64,000 nucleotides of DNA from the NCBI RefSeq assembly GCF_016862215.1, contig NZ_BOMN01000101.1:1-64000 (forward strand). Direction: 5' to 3'. The notes below the pieces were generated by a model. That model made no database searches. It was not told the DNA's origin and worked only from the letters and a program-made list of their open reading frames with translations. Made by a program: the position numbers and the translations under genes. Below are positions 41,808 to 50,325 of this stretch, piece by piece (positions within the stretch are counted from its first letter, which is position 1; every line of letters begins with the position of its first letter). This DNA comes from Winogradskya humida (GTDB lineage Bacteria; Actinomycetota; Actinomycetes; Mycobacteriales; Micromonosporaceae).

Positions 41808-43165
41808 CAGCGGCCCTGGAGGGCTTTCACGTTGTCGCCGAAGGTCCAGCCGCGGGAGCCGTCCCAGTTGGCCGACCACGTCATCAGGCCCTTGAGGCTG
41901 CCGTTGAAGCTGTTCCACGACTGGGAGACCAGCGCCGGTGTCATGTAGCCGCCGCCCGCGCCGGACTGGGCGGGCAGGCCGGGGACCTGCTTGTCGTACG
42001 GAACGCGGATCGTCGTGCCCTGGATGGTCAGGCCCGCGTTGAGGCACTGGGTCTGCGCGACGAAGCCCTGGACGGTGCCGGCGGAGTAGCTGTCGCCGCT
42101 GCAGCCGTACATTGATCCGTTGTAGTACTGCATGTTGAGCCACCATAGGCGGCCGTTGTCGGCGTATTTCTTGATGATCGGCAGGTACGAGCCCCAGATC
42201 GAGCCGTAGGTGACGCTGCCGCCGGTGACGTACGCGGTCTCCGGGGCCATCGTCAGGCCGAAGTTCGACGGCATCTGGGCGAGTACGCCGTCGATGATCC
42301 GGATCAGGTTGGCCTGCGAGGCCGAGAGGGTGGTGATGGTGCCGCTGCCCGTGAGGCCGGTCTCGATGTCGATGTCGATGCCGTCGAAGTTGTACTGCTT
42401 GAGGATCGGCACGATCGTCGCGATGAACCGGTCGGCCACCACGGCGGAGCTGAGGTCGATGCCGGCCGCCGCGCCGCCGATGGACATCAGCAGGGTCGCG
42501 CCGTTCGCCTTGGCCTGGCACATCTGCGCCGGGGTGGACACCTGCACACCCGCGTCCATGCCGTTCTCCCACAGCACCGTGCCGTCGGAGCGGATCACCG
42601 GGAAGGCCGCGTTGAGCACGTTGTAGCCGTGCTGCGCGAGGCGGCTGTCGGTGATCGGGACCCAGCCGAGTCCGGGGTGGACGCCGTTGCTCGCGCCGTC
42701 CCAGTTCTCCCAGTATCCGGCGAGGACCTTACCGGTCGGCCTTGACTTGACGGCGCAGGTACTACCACCGGGCGGCGTCGTGGTCGGCGGCGTAGTAGTG
42801 GGAGGCGTCGTCGTGGGAGGCGTGGTGGTCGGGGGCGTGGTCGTCGGGGGCGGCGTGGTGGGGGTGCCGGTGCAGGCGCCTAGGTCACTCCACAGTGAGG
42901 GCGTCGCGGCCGGGTTCCAGCCCGCACCGACGTACGCCGTATGTGTGACAAGTGCCAGATAGAGCCGCCCGGAGTAGGTGACCTGCGTGCCTACTGTGTA
43001 GGTGTTGCCCTCTGCCCACGCCGGAGCAGAGCAGGTTACAGCCGCCGCGCGAAGAGGAACACCCACAGTGGTGGCTGCCATGCCGTCGGGAGCCAGGGCC
43101 ACTACGGCCGCCAGCGCCAGCGAGATGCCGGTGGCCAGCACGGATACGGTACGACGTTTGCCCAT
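41807..43165 (-). CDS. Secreted chitinase: CBM5/12 + Pro/Thr linker + GH18
   Basis: 452 residues. The start is ATG 43165 with GGGAG 7 nt upstream. The signal peptide spans about 1-31; a chitin-binding CBM5/12 module (about 48-98; WAEGNTYTVGTQVTYSGRLY and GWNP...LWSDLGAC); a PPTTT-repeat linker (99-135); and a GH18 barrel with SIGG (228-231) and the catalytic DGIDIDIE (261-268), Glu268 being the proton donor. It hydrolyses chitin outside the cell. It shares upstream sequence motifs with the GH76 gene, which fits coordinated degradation of fungal walls. Confidence 0.95.
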   Translation of the reverse strand: MGKRRTVSVLATGISLALAAVVALAPDGMAATTVGVPLRAAAVTCSAPAWAEGNTYTVGTQVTYSGRLYLALVTHTAYVGAGWNPAATPSLWSDLGACTGTPTTPPPTTTPPTTTPPTTTPPTTTPPTTTPPGGSTCAVKSRPTGKVLAGYWENWDGASNGVHPGLGWVPITDSRLAQHGYNVLNAAFPVIRSDGTVLWENGMDAGVQVSTPAQMCQAKANGATLLMSIGGAAAGIDLSSAVVADRFIATIVPILKQYNFDGIDIDIETGLTGSGTITTLSASQANLIRIIDGVLAQMPSNFGLTMAPETAYVTGGSVTYGSIWGSYLPIIKKYADNGRLWWLNMQYYNGSMYGCSGDSYSAGTVQGFVAQTQCLNAGLTIQGTTIRVPYDKQVPGLPAQSGAGGGYMTPALVSQSWNSFNGSLKGLMTWSANWDGSRGWTFGDNVKALQGR

Positions 43166-43205
43166 GGCGACTCCCGATACATCGATGACCAGGCAGGTCC
43201 TCCAT

Positions 43206-43251
43206 ATCTTGACGTTTGTGAACATCTTTATCAAGGGTTGTTAACAGATTC
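43206..43251. promoter_or_regulatory. Upstream motifs of the GH18 gene shared with the GH76 gene
   Basis: Reading the minus strand, TCTGTTAACAA (43238-43248) is followed by TTGATAAAG and TGTTCACAAACGTCAA (about 43208-43223). The first and last occur before the GH76 gene as TCTGTTAACAA and TGTTCATAGACGTTGA, in the same order, but closer together. Confidence 0.6.
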
Positions 43252-43479
43252 AGCGCGGGCAATACCCGACCCCCGCGAGTTGACTCATGACAACCCCCTG
43301 TACTGTGCGTTTCCTGAACGCCATAGCGCTCGTTACCGCAATCGGGTCCACGCGCCGGCCGCCAACGCGACAATAAAACCTAAAAGCCACACCTGGGCCG
43401 GCCCGCCAGCCGGTGACGTCATGTGAAATTTCGTGCCTAACGGCCGCCACGCGGGAGACCTACGCTCAACAAGAGCGGC

Positions 43480-44319
43480 GTGAACGGGACTCCAGCGTTG
43501 ACCGCCCAGATCGCCGGAGGAAGAACCGTGGTCAACCCTGCCGGAGCAGCACAGGCGGAGAGCGCGGCAGGCCCGCGGCTCAACGAGGATGTCGACTGGG
43601 ATCTTTTCGACTCAGCGGCGTACTTCGCGCACAACTACAGCACCCTACGCCCGGACGACGGCGAGATCATCCGGATCGTCGCGGACTTCTTCCAGCAGCA
43701 GAAGCAGCAGTGGCCGGACACGTGGCGACCCAAAGCGATCGATGTCGGGGCCGGCGCCAACCTCTACCCCGCGCTGACCATGCTGCCGTTCACGGGCGAG
43801 ATCACGTTGTACGAGCGGGCGTCGTCCAACCGGGCCTGGCTGACCACGCAGATGGAGCAGCCGGACGGGCCGAGTCCGACGTGGAAGCAGTTCTGGGCGG
43901 AGATGATCCGGGGCCGCAGCGCATACCAGACCATCAACGACCCGTTGAACCTGCTGACGCGCCGCGCCCGCGTGGTCAAGGGAAGCGTCTACGGACTCCA
44001 GCCGGACCAGTACGACATCGGGACGATGTTCTTCGTCGCCGAGTCGATCACCACGCGCGACGACGAGTTCGAGCGCGCGACCCGCATGTTCGTCAACTCG
44101 CTGCGGCCGCACGCGCCGTTCGCCGCGGCGTTCATGAAAAATTCCTCGGGTTACCGCGTCGGGGGAAACACTTTCCCGGCGTGCTCGGTCGACGAGAATG
44201 ACATCCTCCGGGCGCTCTCAGGGGTTGCGCGGGATGTCACAATCAATCCGGTCGAGAGCAACGATCTGCGCGACGGTTACGGCGGCATGATCGTTGTTAC
44301 GGGACGCAAGAAGATGTAG
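43480..44319 (+). CDS. SAM-dependent methyltransferase, SCO2525-like
   Basis: 279 residues from GTG 43480. A class I methyltransferase fold is indicated by motif I KAIDVGAGANLYPALTM (about residues 85-101), the acidic ITLYERASSNRAWL that ends beta2, and a DIGTMFFVAESITT strand. The first 35 residues are disordered. From memory it matches the actinobacterial family named after S. coelicolor SCO2525. It heads a four-gene plus-strand run (gap 33 bp to the next gene). The substrate is unknown, possibly one of the co-encoded proteins (inference). Confidence 0.8.
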   Translation: MNGTPALTAQIAGGRTVVNPAGAAQAESAAGPRLNEDVDWDLFDSAAYFAHNYSTLRPDDGEIIRIVADFFQQQKQQWPDTWRPKAIDVGAGANLYPALTMLPFTGEITLYERASSNRAWLTTQMEQPDGPSPTWKQFWAEMIRGRSAYQTINDPLNLLTRRARVVKGSVYGLQPDQYDIGTMFFVAESITTRDDEFERATRMFVNSLRPHAPFAAAFMKNSSGYRVGGNTFPACSVDENDILRALSGVARDVTINPVESNDLRDGYGGMIVVTGRKKM

Positions 44320-44352
44320 CGGACCGATGGACGGGTAGGTGACGGCACTCCG

Positions 44353-46185
44353 ATGCAGATCCAGCCACGGCAACAGCTTCTCGACATCTGGCGCGCCACG
44401 GCGCGACTGTCCTATGCCGACGATCGGTGGCGGTTCGGTGGCCGCGACGGCGCCAATTCCATCAGCGACGCCGAGCAACTGCTCTGCATCCTGGCGCCCG
44501 CCACGGAGATCCCTCTGTTCCGGCTCGACAATCCCGACGTGGCCAACCGCGACGTGCTGGACGCGCTCGACGCCCTCGGCGACGACATCCAGGTGCCCCA
44601 GCGCATCATCAAGGCGCTCACGATCTATCTGGAGCGTTACACCTCCGCCGACGGGACACCGGTCTTCTCCGGCGGCAGCTACTTCCGGTCCGAGGACCTC
44701 GACGACACGATCACGCCGGAGCAGCGTGGCCTGGACGTCGTAGACTCCTTCTCGGTGAGTATCACCCTCACGCTGGCCATCGTGGGTTTCACCCGGGTCT
44801 TCCGCCAGGTCGTCACGCGACCGGCGTTGCAGGCCGAGGTCGACATCCTCGAGGCGATGGCCAGCAAGCGGCTGACCGCGGCGATGGTCGGCCTGCTGCG
44901 CAGCTTCGCGGTCAACGTCTTCTCGGCCGACGACGCGTTCGGCCGGGAGCTCGTCCGCATGGTCAACCAGGAGCGGCGGCCGTCGCGGGTCGTCGTCGAG
45001 GAGCTGCGCGCGGCGCTGCGGGAGATCAACGCCCGGCTCCGGGACGACGTCACCATCGGGTCCGGTGCCGCCGAGAGCAGCGACCTCGACCTGCCCAACC
45101 GGCTCTTCGAGTGCGGCTGGTCCTGGGGCATCGTCCGGGAGGCCCCGCAGATCGAGACCTCCGACGTGGGGGTCCAGCGCGACGGCGTCGCGCAGAACGC
45201 CCCCTATCTCTACTTCACCACGGTGGCCCTGGAGGCGATCCAGGCGCTCAGCTCGGAGCGCACCCGGCTGCTGGGCCTGCTCGACGAGGCCCAGCTGAAA
45301 CTGGCCCAGGCGTTGCAGCTGCGTTTCGAGCTGACCCGGTCCTACTGGGCGGCGGTGGCGACGTTCGGCTCCGGCCGGTGGCCGCTGGAGGACCTGCCGT
45401 GGCGCACCACCGACGGCATCGAGTTCGACTACTTCACGCTGCTGGTCGGCGGGATGGTCATGCAGAACATGATCGCCACCCGCGCGCCCAACGCCGACAT
45501 GGCCCGGATGGCCAACGTCCTGGAGGAGCTCGCCAACCGCAGCCGGATCACCCGGCGCTCCTCCGAGCAGGAGACGGCCCTCGACGTGCACCATCCCGGT
45601 CTCAACTTCCCGCTGGAGGGCAGCGAGAGCCCGGGCGGCCCCCGGCTCTCGTGGACGGTCGCCGACCTGTCACCGCTGCTGCTCAAACGGACGCTCAGCC
45701 TGGCCGGTCTGCTGTCCGACGGCACCGAGCGTGGCCGGTTGCTGGGGCTGTCCGACGAGATGTGGAAACACCTCAGGGAGCGGGTGCTGCCCGACGGTCT
45801 CTGGGACCAGCCGGCCGGCGCGTACCCGCAGCTGGACGTGAAGTTCACCGACGCATCGTGGTATTTCACGAAGCGGGTCGTCGACTGCCTGGTCACCGCG
45901 TCACGGGTCATCAACGAGTCGCCGCTGCGCAGCGAGCTGCTCGCCGACATCGCCGCCGACCTGCTCAACGAGGCCGAGCACCTCTACGACCGCGAGCTGC
46001 TGAACAACTCCACCTACAGCGGGCAGTCGCTGGGCGAGCAGCTCAAACAGATCGGCGTCGACCTGGAGCGGGCCCGGACCCAGCGCCGGGACCGGCCGGG
46101 TGTCGCGGTCGCGGTGACCGAGGAGGTGCTCCGCAAGCTCGACCGGCTGTCCGCGGCCCGGCGTGCCACCGCGGGGACGATCTGA
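44353..46185 (+). CDS. SCO2524-like family protein, function unknown
   Basis: 610 residues, mostly alpha-helical, no signal peptide or membrane segment. The N-terminus MQIQPRQQLLDIWRATARLS and the segment GRDGANSISDAEQLLCILAP agree, from memory, with the family named after S. coelicolor SCO2524. Other marked segments are LTAAMVGLLRSFAVNVFS, LPNRLFECGWSWGIVREAPQ and FGSGRWPLEDLPWRTTDG. It has no recognisable catalytic motif; a scaffold role is possible. It is 33 bp after the methyltransferase gene and 1 bp before the P-loop gene. Confidence 0.8.
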   Translation: MQIQPRQQLLDIWRATARLSYADDRWRFGGRDGANSISDAEQLLCILAPATEIPLFRLDNPDVANRDVLDALDALGDDIQVPQRIIKALTIYLERYTSADGTPVFSGGSYFRSEDLDDTITPEQRGLDVVDSFSVSITLTLAIVGFTRVFRQVVTRPALQAEVDILEAMASKRLTAAMVGLLRSFAVNVFSADDAFGRELVRMVNQERRPSRVVVEELRAALREINARLRDDVTIGSGAAESSDLDLPNRLFECGWSWGIVREAPQIETSDVGVQRDGVAQNAPYLYFTTVALEAIQALSSERTRLLGLLDEAQLKLAQALQLRFELTRSYWAAVATFGSGRWPLEDLPWRTTDGIEFDYFTLLVGGMVMQNMIATRAPNADMARMANVLEELANRSRITRRSSEQETALDVHHPGLNFPLEGSESPGGPRLSWTVADLSPLLLKRTLSLAGLLSDGTERGRLLGLSDEMWKHLRERVLPDGLWDQPAGAYPQLDVKFTDASWYFTKRVVDCLVTASRVINESPLRSELLADIAADLLNEAEHLYDRELLNNSTYSGQSLGEQLKQIGVDLERARTQRRDRPGVAVAVTEEVLRKLDRLSAARRATAGTI

Positions 46186-46186
46186 C

Positions 46187-47107
46187 GTGCTCATCTTCTC
46201 GACCTCCGACAAGGGCGGCACCGGGCGCTCGGTGACCAGCAGCAACCTGGCGTACCGCACGGCGCTGGACGGCACGGACTGCTGCTACCTCGACTTCGAC
46301 TTCGGCAGCCCCACGTCCGGCGCGATCTTCGACCTGCCGGACGCTCCCTCCGGGGTCACCGGCGGCGACGGGCTTCACAACTACTTTCTCGGGCACACCG
46401 ACCTGCCCCGGCGCATCGACATCTGGGCGGAGTCCGAGCGCGACGTGCTGCGCAGCCGCCCGGCCGGCGCGGGTCGGCTGACGCTGCTGCCCGGTGACCG
46501 TGGCGGCGGCGAGTTCCAGGCCACCCCCGACATGGTCGAGCGCTGTGTGGAGCTGTTCCTCAAGCTCGCCGAGGAGTTCGGTCTCACCATCGTGGATCTC
46601 AGCGCGGGCCGCTCGTACGCCACGGACATCGTCCTGGCCGCGACGGCCCGTCCGGAGCTCGCGGGGATCAGCGCCCGGTGGCTGGTGTTCCACCGGTGGA
46701 CCCGCCAGCACATCATCGCCGCCGCCGGCCTGGTCCGCGGCGCGCAGGGGCTGCTCGACGCCGGCACCAGCCGGGGCCATGACCGGCAGGCCCTGCTGAA
46801 TTCCATCCGGTTCATCCGCACCGCCGTGCTCAACCCGGCGGCGCAGGGTCAGGCGGGTCTGCGCCCCGAGCAGCTGGCCTGGCTCGACCGCATCGACCGG
46901 CGGCTGCACGAGCTCGCCGGCAGCACCGGGGTCGGGCGTTCGTGGATGCTGGGCGAGATCCCGCTGGACCCGGTGCTGCAGTGGCAGGAGCAGCTGCTGT
47001 CCAACGAGGACGTCCTGCTGCACGGCACCGCCAACCAGGAGACGGTCACGGCGTTCGAGCAGCTGGCGAAGAAGATCTTCGACGACGACGCCTGGGTCGG
47101 GTTGTGA
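46187..47107 (+). CDS. Variant P-loop ATPase (ParA/MinD-like), SCO2523-like
   Basis: 306 residues from GTG 46187, one base after the preceding stop; an ATG at 46163 is an alternative. The protein opens with LIFSTSDKGGTGRSV: a deviant Walker A as in ParA/MinD (signature Lys9 kept), but with Arg14 where the second, phosphate-binding Lys is normally found. CYLDFDFGSPTSG takes the place of the ParA switch, and TIVDLSAGRS the Walker B strand. It resembles the family annotated as SCO2523 variant P-loop proteins (recall). It may bind nucleotide without normal hydrolysis and act as a switch or positioning factor. It overlaps the next gene by GTGA. Confidence 0.82.
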   Translation: MLIFSTSDKGGTGRSVTSSNLAYRTALDGTDCCYLDFDFGSPTSGAIFDLPDAPSGVTGGDGLHNYFLGHTDLPRRIDIWAESERDVLRSRPAGAGRLTLLPGDRGGGEFQATPDMVERCVELFLKLAEEFGLTIVDLSAGRSYATDIVLAATARPELAGISARWLVFHRWTRQHIIAAAGLVRGAQGLLDAGTSRGHDRQALLNSIRFIRTAVLNPAAQGQAGLRPEQLAWLDRIDRRLHELAGSTGVGRSWMLGEIPLDPVLQWQEQLLSNEDVLLHGTANQETVTAFEQLAKKIFDDDAWVGL

Positions 47108-48063
47108 CGCTGCCCGACGGCGTCTTCACCGAGGAGTCGGCCACCCCGGTCGTGCGCTCGGTGGCGCTGTCCCATCTGTCGATCGAGCTCGGCCACCTCT
47201 ACATGGACGACTTCGAGGCCGGGCCCGCGCATCTGCTCGACCAGTTCCGCCGGGTCGCCCCGTGGGCCACGGCCGCCCGGGACATCGCCGCCGCCGAGCT
47301 GCCTACCGGCAGCACCCCCCGGGTGAGCACCTGCTTCCTGATCGACGACTACTTCACCCGGTTCAGTACGCCCGACAAGGTCGTCGCCATGCTGAGCGCC
47401 ACGGCGGCCGAGGCCGGTCTGGAGATCGACTACATCGCGCGGGAGTCGGGGTGCGCGCTCGCGGACGGTGTCGAGCTGGCGAGGGTCGTGGAGAACCACC
47501 TGGTCAGCGAGCCGCCTGAGGGCGCCGACGGCTCGCGGCCCCCGGTGTCGGTGACGGGCTGGCTGACCAACGGGCAGCGCTCCCCCGGGCAGTCCGGCTC
47601 CGCGATGGCGGCACCCCGGCAGTGGCAGCCGCCGCGGCAGAGCGCCGTGCAGAACCACTCGATCTTCCTCGACATCGAGCTGTGGAACGAGAAGGCCGGC
47701 ACCCGCCTGTGGTCGTGCCCGTTCCTGGCCGCGGTCTGGCAGCTGCAGCGCCTCGGCCTGATCCGGCACCTCGGGGAGCCCGTGGCGCAGCCGGAGCCGA
47801 TGCCGCTCGACGAGTTGCCGGCCGACTGGGACCAGCTGCCACCGGTGATCCAGCTGAACCCGGGTGCGGCACCGTTCCGGGCCTACCGCACGTTCTCGGT
47901 GCTGGGCGCGCGGTTCCTGCCGATCGAGGTGGCGGTCCGCACGATCCTCGGTCAGGTCGCGGTCACCGCGGCGGTGGACGAGCAGATCAGGGGCCGGGCG
48001 AAGGGCGAGCGGATCATCCTGCCGGACGAGTTCGTCGACCGCATCCGGTACGCCTTCATGTAA
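47104..48063 (+). CDS. SCO2522-like family protein, function unknown
   Basis: 319 residues; the GTG start (47104) overlaps the P-loop gene's TGA, so the two are translationally coupled. N-terminal VRSVALSHLSIELGHLYMDD is the most distinctive segment and matches, from memory, the SCO2522 family. Further on are STCFLIDDYFTRFSTPDKVV, a 50-residue polar linker (about 140-185), SIFLDIELWNEKAGTRLWSC and a C-terminal FLPIEVAVRTILGQVAVTAA. It has no membrane helix. It probably works with the P-loop protein, which is inference from coupling. Confidence 0.8.
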   Translation: MTLPDGVFTEESATPVVRSVALSHLSIELGHLYMDDFEAGPAHLLDQFRRVAPWATAARDIAAAELPTGSTPRVSTCFLIDDYFTRFSTPDKVVAMLSATAAEAGLEIDYIARESGCALADGVELARVVENHLVSEPPEGADGSRPPVSVTGWLTNGQRSPGQSGSAMAAPRQWQPPRQSAVQNHSIFLDIELWNEKAGTRLWSCPFLAAVWQLQRLGLIRHLGEPVAQPEPMPLDELPADWDQLPPVIQLNPGAAPFRAYRTFSVLGARFLPIEVAVRTILGQVAVTAAVDEQIRGRAKGERIILPDEFVDRIRYAFM

Positions 48064-48089
48064 CGTCCGGCCGTCCGGCCGGCCGGACG

Positions 48090-48161
48090 CTCACGCTCAG
48101 GTGACGGCAGGGGCCGGATGCTCACGCTCAGGTGACGGCAGGGGCCGGATGCTCACGCTCA
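48090..48161. repeat. 31-bp repeat made of the 3' end of the neighbouring gene
   Basis: CTCACGCTCAGGTGACGGC recurs at 48090, 48121 and 48152, exactly 31 bp apart. The third copy contains the true stop codon (48159-48161) of the minus-strand membrane protein gene. The other two lie downstream of that gene in the 95-bp convergent spacer and carry copies of the stop codon. Confidence 0.9.
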
Positions 48162-49109
48162 GGTGACGGCTTTCGGGTCGAACGCGACTTCCCACAGGTC
48201 GCTGAAAAGCTGCACGCACTGCTTGACGCGGTCCGTGGTGAGGACGAGCCGGGTCTCGGAGATCTGCGCGAGCTGCGGGTCGGCGGTGAGCGTCGGGGTC
48301 GTCTCGTAGGCCAGGGTGTCGTCGAAGACGATCAGGTCCCGGACCTGCACCCGCTGGTGCGGCGGCACCTCGGGGCGGGCGAGCAGCCGGGCGCGGATCC
48401 CCATCCTGGCCTGTTCGGCGCAGACCCGCAGCAGATCCGGGTCGTCGGCACCCGCGGCGGTGTCGAGCACGAAGATCCGCCGCACCCGGCGCCCCGACGC
48501 CGCGGCCCGGCGCTGGGCGTCGAGGTAGCGCTGGCCGATCTCGCTCTGCCAGAGGCTGTGGTCGACGGCGGCCATGCTGATCGCGTCGATGCCGGTGGTG
48601 GCGTTGCGGGTCAGGCCCAGAAGCCATTCCCGGTCCTCGCCGTAGTAGGTGATCGTGCCGCCCTCGGAGATCTGTTTCAGCAGCCCGGACGTCTCCTGGA
48701 TCTTGGCGCGCACGAAGTGCTGCACGATCTGCGGGGAGTCCGGTGAGATCCGGGCCGAGTTGTCGACGAGTTCGGTCACCAGGGTGGCGCCCAGGGCCGA
48801 GGTGTCGATCATCCTGTACAGCTCGGTGGCCCGGCTGATCTGCGGGAACGTGTCGTCGATGAGGTGGCGCATCTCCGCGATGCTGTCGCCCTCGATCTTC
48901 TCCAGCGCGGCGAGCCGTTTCTCGAAGTCGGCGAGGAAGCGGGTCAGCAGGGCGATCCCGCCGATGAGCACGGACAGCGTGATGCTGGTGGCCTGCGGCT
49001 GGTCGAGGGCGTTGGTGATGAGGAACGTCAGCCCGCCGGTGGCGACGGTGAGCAGAATCTTGCGGGTGACGCCGGAGCTCTCCCCGGTCCCCCTGGCCAT
49101 CGACGCCAT
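48159..49109 (-). CDS. Two-TM protein of unknown function (paralogue B of the gene at 40898-41740)
   Basis: 316 residues from ATG 49109, whose A is shared with the TGA of the upstream SCO2521-like gene (TGATG); GTG 49112 is possible. Membrane helices lie at about 17-33 and 40-58. Compared with paralogue A there is an extra roughly 80-residue helical stretch after the helices (FEKRLAALEKIEGDSIAEMR onward). The soluble domain contains GEDREWLLGLTRNATTGIDA, RRIFVLD and DLIVFDDTLAYE. Coupling to the SCO2521-like gene suggests it is the membrane partner of the island. No family is known to me. Confidence 0.8.
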   Translation of the reverse strand: MASMARGTGESSGVTRKILLTVATGGLTFLITNALDQPQATSITLSVLIGGIALLTRFLADFEKRLAALEKIEGDSIAEMRHLIDDTFPQISRATELYRMIDTSALGATLVTELVDNSARISPDSPQIVQHFVRAKIQETSGLLKQISEGGTITYYGEDREWLLGLTRNATTGIDAISMAAVDHSLWQSEIGQRYLDAQRRAAASGRRVRRIFVLDTAAGADDPDLLRVCAEQARMGIRARLLARPEVPPHQRVQVRDLIVFDDTLAYETTPTLTADPQLAQISETRLVLTTDRVKQCVQLFSDLWEVAFDPKAVT

Positions 49110-50032
49110 CACCGGGGTCCGGCTGCGGCCAGCGCGGCCACCGCACCGGCGGACAGCTGGTCACGAATGCGGCTCTCCAGGGTCCGCCACTGCCGGGTGA
49201 AGCCGGGACGGCTCTCCAGCACCGCCCACACCCGCGCGGACAGGTCACCGCCGCGTGCGTCCGGCATCCACAGGTGCAACAGGTAGTCGATCACCGGGTC
49301 GAGCCTGCGCAGTGCCTCGTCGCGGGCCAGCACGCCGGGCGCGGCTTTGCGTACGGCCTCGATCAGGGTGGTGAGCAGCCAGTCGTGCAGGGCGATGTCC
49401 TCACACAGCGCGGCGACCTCGGCGGGCGGGCAGCCGGCGTCCACCGTCAGCCTGATCGCCCGGAAATCACCCTTGCCGAGCCCGAACCGGACCAGTGGGG
49501 CGTCGCCGCCGGTGTCCGCGAGCCAGCGCAGCCTGGTCCGGGCGCTGCGCAGCCGCGGGGTGCCCGCGCGGGCGCTGACCCGCTGCACGCGGTCCAGGGC
49601 GCGGGCCGCCACCGCCCCGATGTCGAGGCCTTCCCGTCCGGCAGCGAGCGTGCCGGCGAGCTCCGGGCCGCGTACCCTGCCGATCGTCTCGACAACCCCG
49701 GGCCGGCTCAGGTAGTGCGACCAGGCCCGGCGGGCGGTCCCACCCGAGGGCACAATCTGCGTGTACGCGGACCCCTGCACGATATGCCCGCCGGTGACCG
49801 CCGAGCGTTGCAGCAGCGTGCCCACCCCGCGCACCTGTCTGGCCGCGCCCGGCGGGACCAGTGCACAGTCGACACCCACGGGTACGGCGGGGGAACGCAC
49901 GTAGGAGATGGGCCGCTCGGACACCAGCACGGGTTCCCCCGCCACCAGGTCGACGAAGCGGCCGGCCTCGTCCTGGGTCGCCGGATCCCGCCCGCGCAGC
50001 AGTCCGGTGTGCACCTCACCAACGATGAGCAT
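49109..50032 (-). CDS. SCO2521-like family protein, function unknown
   Basis: 307 residues from ATG 50032 (GGGGGA upstream); a longer in-frame extension to 50266 is low in coding character. MLIVGEVHTGLL at the start, SERPISYVRSP, RGVGTLLQRSAVTGGHIVQG, WSHYLSRPGVVETIG and LCEDIALHDWLLTTLIEAVR match, from memory, the SCO2521 family. It ends with LLHLWMPDARGGDL and a RPGFTRQW helix. No catalytic motif is visible. It faces the four-gene run on the plus strand and is coupled to the two-TM gene. Confidence 0.82.
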   Translation of the reverse strand: MLIVGEVHTGLLRGRDPATQDEAGRFVDLVAGEPVLVSERPISYVRSPAVPVGVDCALVPPGAARQVRGVGTLLQRSAVTGGHIVQGSAYTQIVPSGGTARRAWSHYLSRPGVVETIGRVRGPELAGTLAAGREGLDIGAVAARALDRVQRVSARAGTPRLRSARTRLRWLADTGGDAPLVRFGLGKGDFRAIRLTVDAGCPPAEVAALCEDIALHDWLLTTLIEAVRKAAPGVLARDEALRRLDPVIDYLLHLWMPDARGGDLSARVWAVLESRPGFTRQWRTLESRIRDQLSAGAVAALAAAGPR

Positions 50033-50325
50033 CGGTCCCCCATGGTCGCGACGGCTCACCGGGGAGACGCCGGACGAGGCTGCAGGGTCAGCGGTGACCG
50101 GTGACTCCCCCAGCGGCGCGACCCGTGCCGCGCATGCCGCCAGCCGTTCGATTGGACCGCATCCGATCCAGGAATGCAACGGGGCGTATTCACGCGTACG
50201 CATTCCGTAGATCTCGCTAGCATCAAGGCGCACACCGGGACAAGCGATGTGTGCCGTTGTCCGCAATCGCCGTACATTTACGTGCGTCTCCCTGTCAGCA
50301 CTCCGGACCCGGTTAGCGTCGATAG
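50033..50325. other. Divergent promoter region
   Basis: A 293-bp region between the SCO2521-like gene and the D-amino-acid oxidase-like gene. GC falls towards 50260-50325, as expected for the oxidase promoter. No dyad or well-spaced -35/-10 pair stands out. The minus-strand frame stays open through most of it, but codon character is poor beyond 50032. Confidence 0.4.

Noticed and set aside
43280..43306. Promoter (TTGACT and TACTGT) for the SCO2525-like gene
   Set aside because: The spacing is only 15 bp and the site is about 175 bp from the start codon, too weak to annotate.
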